A stretch of DNA of 64,000 nucleotides, taken from contig NW_017803884.1 in assembly GCF_001625305.1 (NCBI RefSeq), positions 143,541-207,540 of the forward strand, written 5' to 3'. A model generated the notes under the pieces. It had not been told where the DNA came from. It saw only the letters and a program-made list of their open reading frames with translations, and ran no database searches. The number at the start of each line of letters is the position of its first letter. Positions within the stretch are counted from its first letter, which is position 1. Source of the DNA: Branchiostoma belcheri (lineage: Eukaryota > Chordata > Leptocardii > Amphioxiformes > Branchiostomatidae). Shown piece by piece: positions 63,657-64,000 of the stretch. Both the position numbers and the translations under genes were made by a program.

Positions 63657-64000
63657 GTTCTATACGTGTACGTGCATTTCGTAATCTGTCATTTCAATCC
63701 TCTCTATCGAAGAAAAATGCTGTATGTATGTATCCCTTATTGGCCTACTGAACCATGTCTGCCAAGTGGTTCTCCCAGGACGAGCTTTCCTACGACGTCT
63801 GATTGACCTAACCAAATCACAGTCCTCTTCTAAAACACTCATACACATCTCTGACAATGTTCGCCAGGATTTACACATGTGGCACGACTTTCTGACTTCA
63901 TTCAATGGTAGATCCTTCTTCTTTGAGGATAGTTTCATTTATTAAACTGTTACATAATGGCAAAGGCACTAGTATTTTTTTCTTTTACAGCAAGGTGCGA

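Noticed and set aside
63460..63751. ORFs over the TA microsatellite (IYIYIY text)
   Set aside because: Translation of a dinucleotide repeat; not a gene.

Overview
The window looks like nuclear DNA of an invertebrate deuterostome, most like a lancelet (Branchiostoma). The reasons are short exon-like open stretches with GT/AG borders, long introns, a tRNA-derived SINE, non-LTR and Ty3-type retrotransposon fossils, and protein families that are numerous in lancelet genomes (P2X7 ballast-like domains, Mutator-like and SWIM transposase relatives). Species is inferred, not proven. There are no operons, prokaryotic genes, rRNA or CRISPR. One assembly gap of 158 N (38096-38253) sits between G runs.

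Layout. 1-3.5 kb: three tandem copies, on the minus strand, of an exon for the C-terminal half of a P2X7-type ballast domain. 4.2-5.8 kb: a broken hAT transposase and a duplicated zinc-finger/transposase-derived exon. 6.5-18.1 kb: a mosaic of minus-strand modules repeated several times (a 25-residue minisatellite, a tyrosine-recombinase piece, an HMG-box-like helix), mixed with two 5'-truncated LINEs. 18.3-21 kb: a minus-strand LTR retroelement (gag with CCHC knuckle, aspartic protease) split by a SINE with a visible target duplication. 21-27 kb: plus-strand LINE ends, a Ty3-type reverse transcriptase with a nested LINE tail, an RPA-like OB-fold pseudogene and a SWIM-domain transposase pseudogene. 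27-35.7 kb: mostly non-coding repeats, a Mutator-like transposase fragment and a 732-bp foldback element. 35.7-46.3 kb: exon-like pieces of Crypton/DUF3504 and DDE-transposase-like proteins, with an L1-type LINE. 46.3-54.4 kb: LINE and LTR remains plus exon-like pieces with duplicated coding. 54.4-59.8 kb: the best candidate host gene (a phase-consistent four-exon chain with a 16-residue coding repeat) and a downstream C2H2 plus FAR1/FLYWCH-like gene. 60-64 kb: a 46-bp minisatellite, a LINE reverse transcriptase fragment, small coiled-coil exons and a TA microsatellite.

Most coding sequence here belongs to mobile elements or genes derived from them, and most copies carry stops, frameshifts or deletions. 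The most unusual object is a 963-bp TTAA-flanked element (55966-56928) with 191-bp inverted arms. It carries a Cys-rich segment matching the N-terminal half of the same ballast domain found as a tandem exon array at the left end of the window. This raises the possibility that ballast-type domains travel on a DNA transposon in this genome.
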